A stretch of DNA of 5,246 bases from Planctomycetota bacterium. Its GTDB lineage: Bacteria > Planctomycetota > Phycisphaerae > WQYP01. The position numbers were made by a program, and so were the translations under genes. The number at the start of each line of letters is the position of its first letter. The first letter of the stretch is position 1. The stretch spans positions 1-5,246 of the forward strand of contig JAJZOA010000356.1 in assembly GCA_021852225.1 (NCBI GenBank). Direction: 5' to 3'. The notes beneath the pieces were generated by a model that saw only the letters and a list, made by a program, of their open reading frames with translations, was not told where the DNA came from and did no database searches. Positions 4,672 to 5,246 of the stretch are shown piece by piece.

Positions 4672-5246
4672 ATGCAGACCACCGTGAGTTATGCGGCCGC
4701 CGCACTGTTAATGGTTCTGCTAACAGGTCTGATCCCGGCGGAAGCACCAGCGGCGCCTCCCGCCTGGATACAGGTTTCCAAAGCGCCGGCACCGCTGTTT
4801 GACGATCCGGTCTGGCATGGGGCGGCGGACCCATTTGTGGTATGGATGCCAAACAAAGGGACAAATCACAAAGGGCAATGGTGGATGTATTACACACAGC
4901 GGCGGGCGGCCATGCGCCATCCGCCAGGCGTATTGTGGTGCCACGGCACGGCCATTGGAATTGCGACATCGCCGGACGGTATTCACTGGAAGTATCGGGG
5001 CATATGTCAGGGTCCGCATGGACTCGGCGATCCGATGAAAGCGCACGTGACGTGGTGGGCCCCCTGTTTTGCCTGGCAAAAGGGAGTACTGCAAATGTTT
5101 GTGGTGGAAGTGCACGGCATTTTTACCAGCTGGACGGGCCGTGCCACGATTGAACATTTTGCCAGCAAAAACGGCATCGACTGGAAATTTATTTCCACAG
5201 TGCCGCTGTCTTCGGCCCGTTGTATTGACCCCACATTAGATCGGAA
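4672..5246 (+). CDS. Secreted glycoside-hydrolase-like five-bladed beta-propeller protein (partial, 3' end missing)
   Basis: The frame is open from ATG 4672 to the window end, giving 191 residues. Residues 1-25 are a likely signal peptide: a hydrophobic AAAALLMVLLTGLIP core and AEA or APA cleavage sites, though without the usual positive residue at the start. The mature part looks like the GH43/GH32/GH130 beta-propeller superfamily: HGAADPFVVWM at 49-59, where Asp53 is in the position of the catalytic base of blade 1; QWWMYYTQRR at 69-78; the blade motifs TSPDGIHWKYRG (99-110) and SKNGIDWKFIS (165-175); WWAPCFAWQKGVLQMFVVE at 128-146; and CIDPTLD at 184-190, which may hold a second acidic residue of the site. 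The general acid would lie beyond the visible part. It probably cleaves or binds a plant or algal polysaccharide outside the cytoplasmic membrane; the substrate cannot be told. The closeness to birA suggests co-transcription without an obvious functional link. Confidence 0.75.
   Translation, partial: MQTTVSYAAAALLMVLLTGLIPAEAPAAPPAWIQVSKAPAPLFDDPVWHGAADPFVVWMPNKGTNHKGQWWMYYTQRRAAMRHPPGVLWCHGTAIGIATSPDGIHWKYRGICQGPHGLGDPMKAHVTWWAPCFAWQKGVLQMFVVEVHGIFTSWTGRATIEHFASKNGIDWKFISTVPLSSARCIDPTLDR

Noticed and set aside
1..5246. CRISPR array, tRNA, rRNA or phage genes
   Set aside because: No regularly spaced repeats, cloverleaf-like sequence, ribosomal RNA stretch or phage protein signature was seen on either strand.

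Overview
The window looks like chromosomal DNA from a bacterium with a moderately GC-rich genome and ordinary stop-codon use (TGA ends the uppP gene). The mix of genes suggests Planctomycetota, possibly Phycisphaerae: a divergent xylose-isomerase-like TIM-barrel protein, a secreted GH43-type beta-propeller enzyme, and an IS5-like transposase start. This assignment is an inference from gene style only, with low confidence.

Layout. The left edge (1-60, minus) holds the first 20 codons of a gene that resembles an IS5-type transposase; a sequence resembling an insertion-sequence end lies just upstream of it (about 104-130). Next comes a poorly preserved minus-strand reading frame (about 47-634) that encodes an unrecognised, possibly membrane-anchored protein and is cut by an in-frame TGA at 224-226; it is best read as a small hypothetical gene or a decaying one. 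Positions 635-1011 contain no convincing gene but carry two clusters of hairpins. Two minus-strand membrane protein genes follow: uppP (1012-1932, undecaprenyl-diphosphatase) and, upstream of it, a TMEM175/DUF1211-family potassium channel (2094-2690). They are separated by 161 bases holding a plausible uppP promoter and two exact copies of a 21-base palindromic repeat; a degenerate third copy sits just before the channel gene.

From 2920 onward the genes run on the plus strand, divergent from the channel gene. A good sigma-70-like promoter (2829-2857) precedes a TIM-barrel protein of the xylose isomerase-like superfamily (2920-3801) whose expected metal ligands look partly lost. Its stop codon overlaps the start of a monofunctional biotin-protein ligase, birA (3798-4640). 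After 31 bases and a strong ribosome binding site comes a secreted glycoside-hydrolase-like beta-propeller protein (4672 to the window end, truncated). These three genes probably form one transcription unit.

Functionally, UppP recycles the lipid carrier for peptidoglycan and other surface polymers, BirA biotinylates carboxylases such as acetyl-CoA carboxylase, and the last gene probably acts on exported carbohydrate. I saw no clear sign of a new multi-gene system. The items most worth a second look are the broken minus-strand frame beside the insertion-sequence-like end, the palindromic repeats in front of the two membrane protein genes, and the TIM-barrel protein with altered active-site positions.
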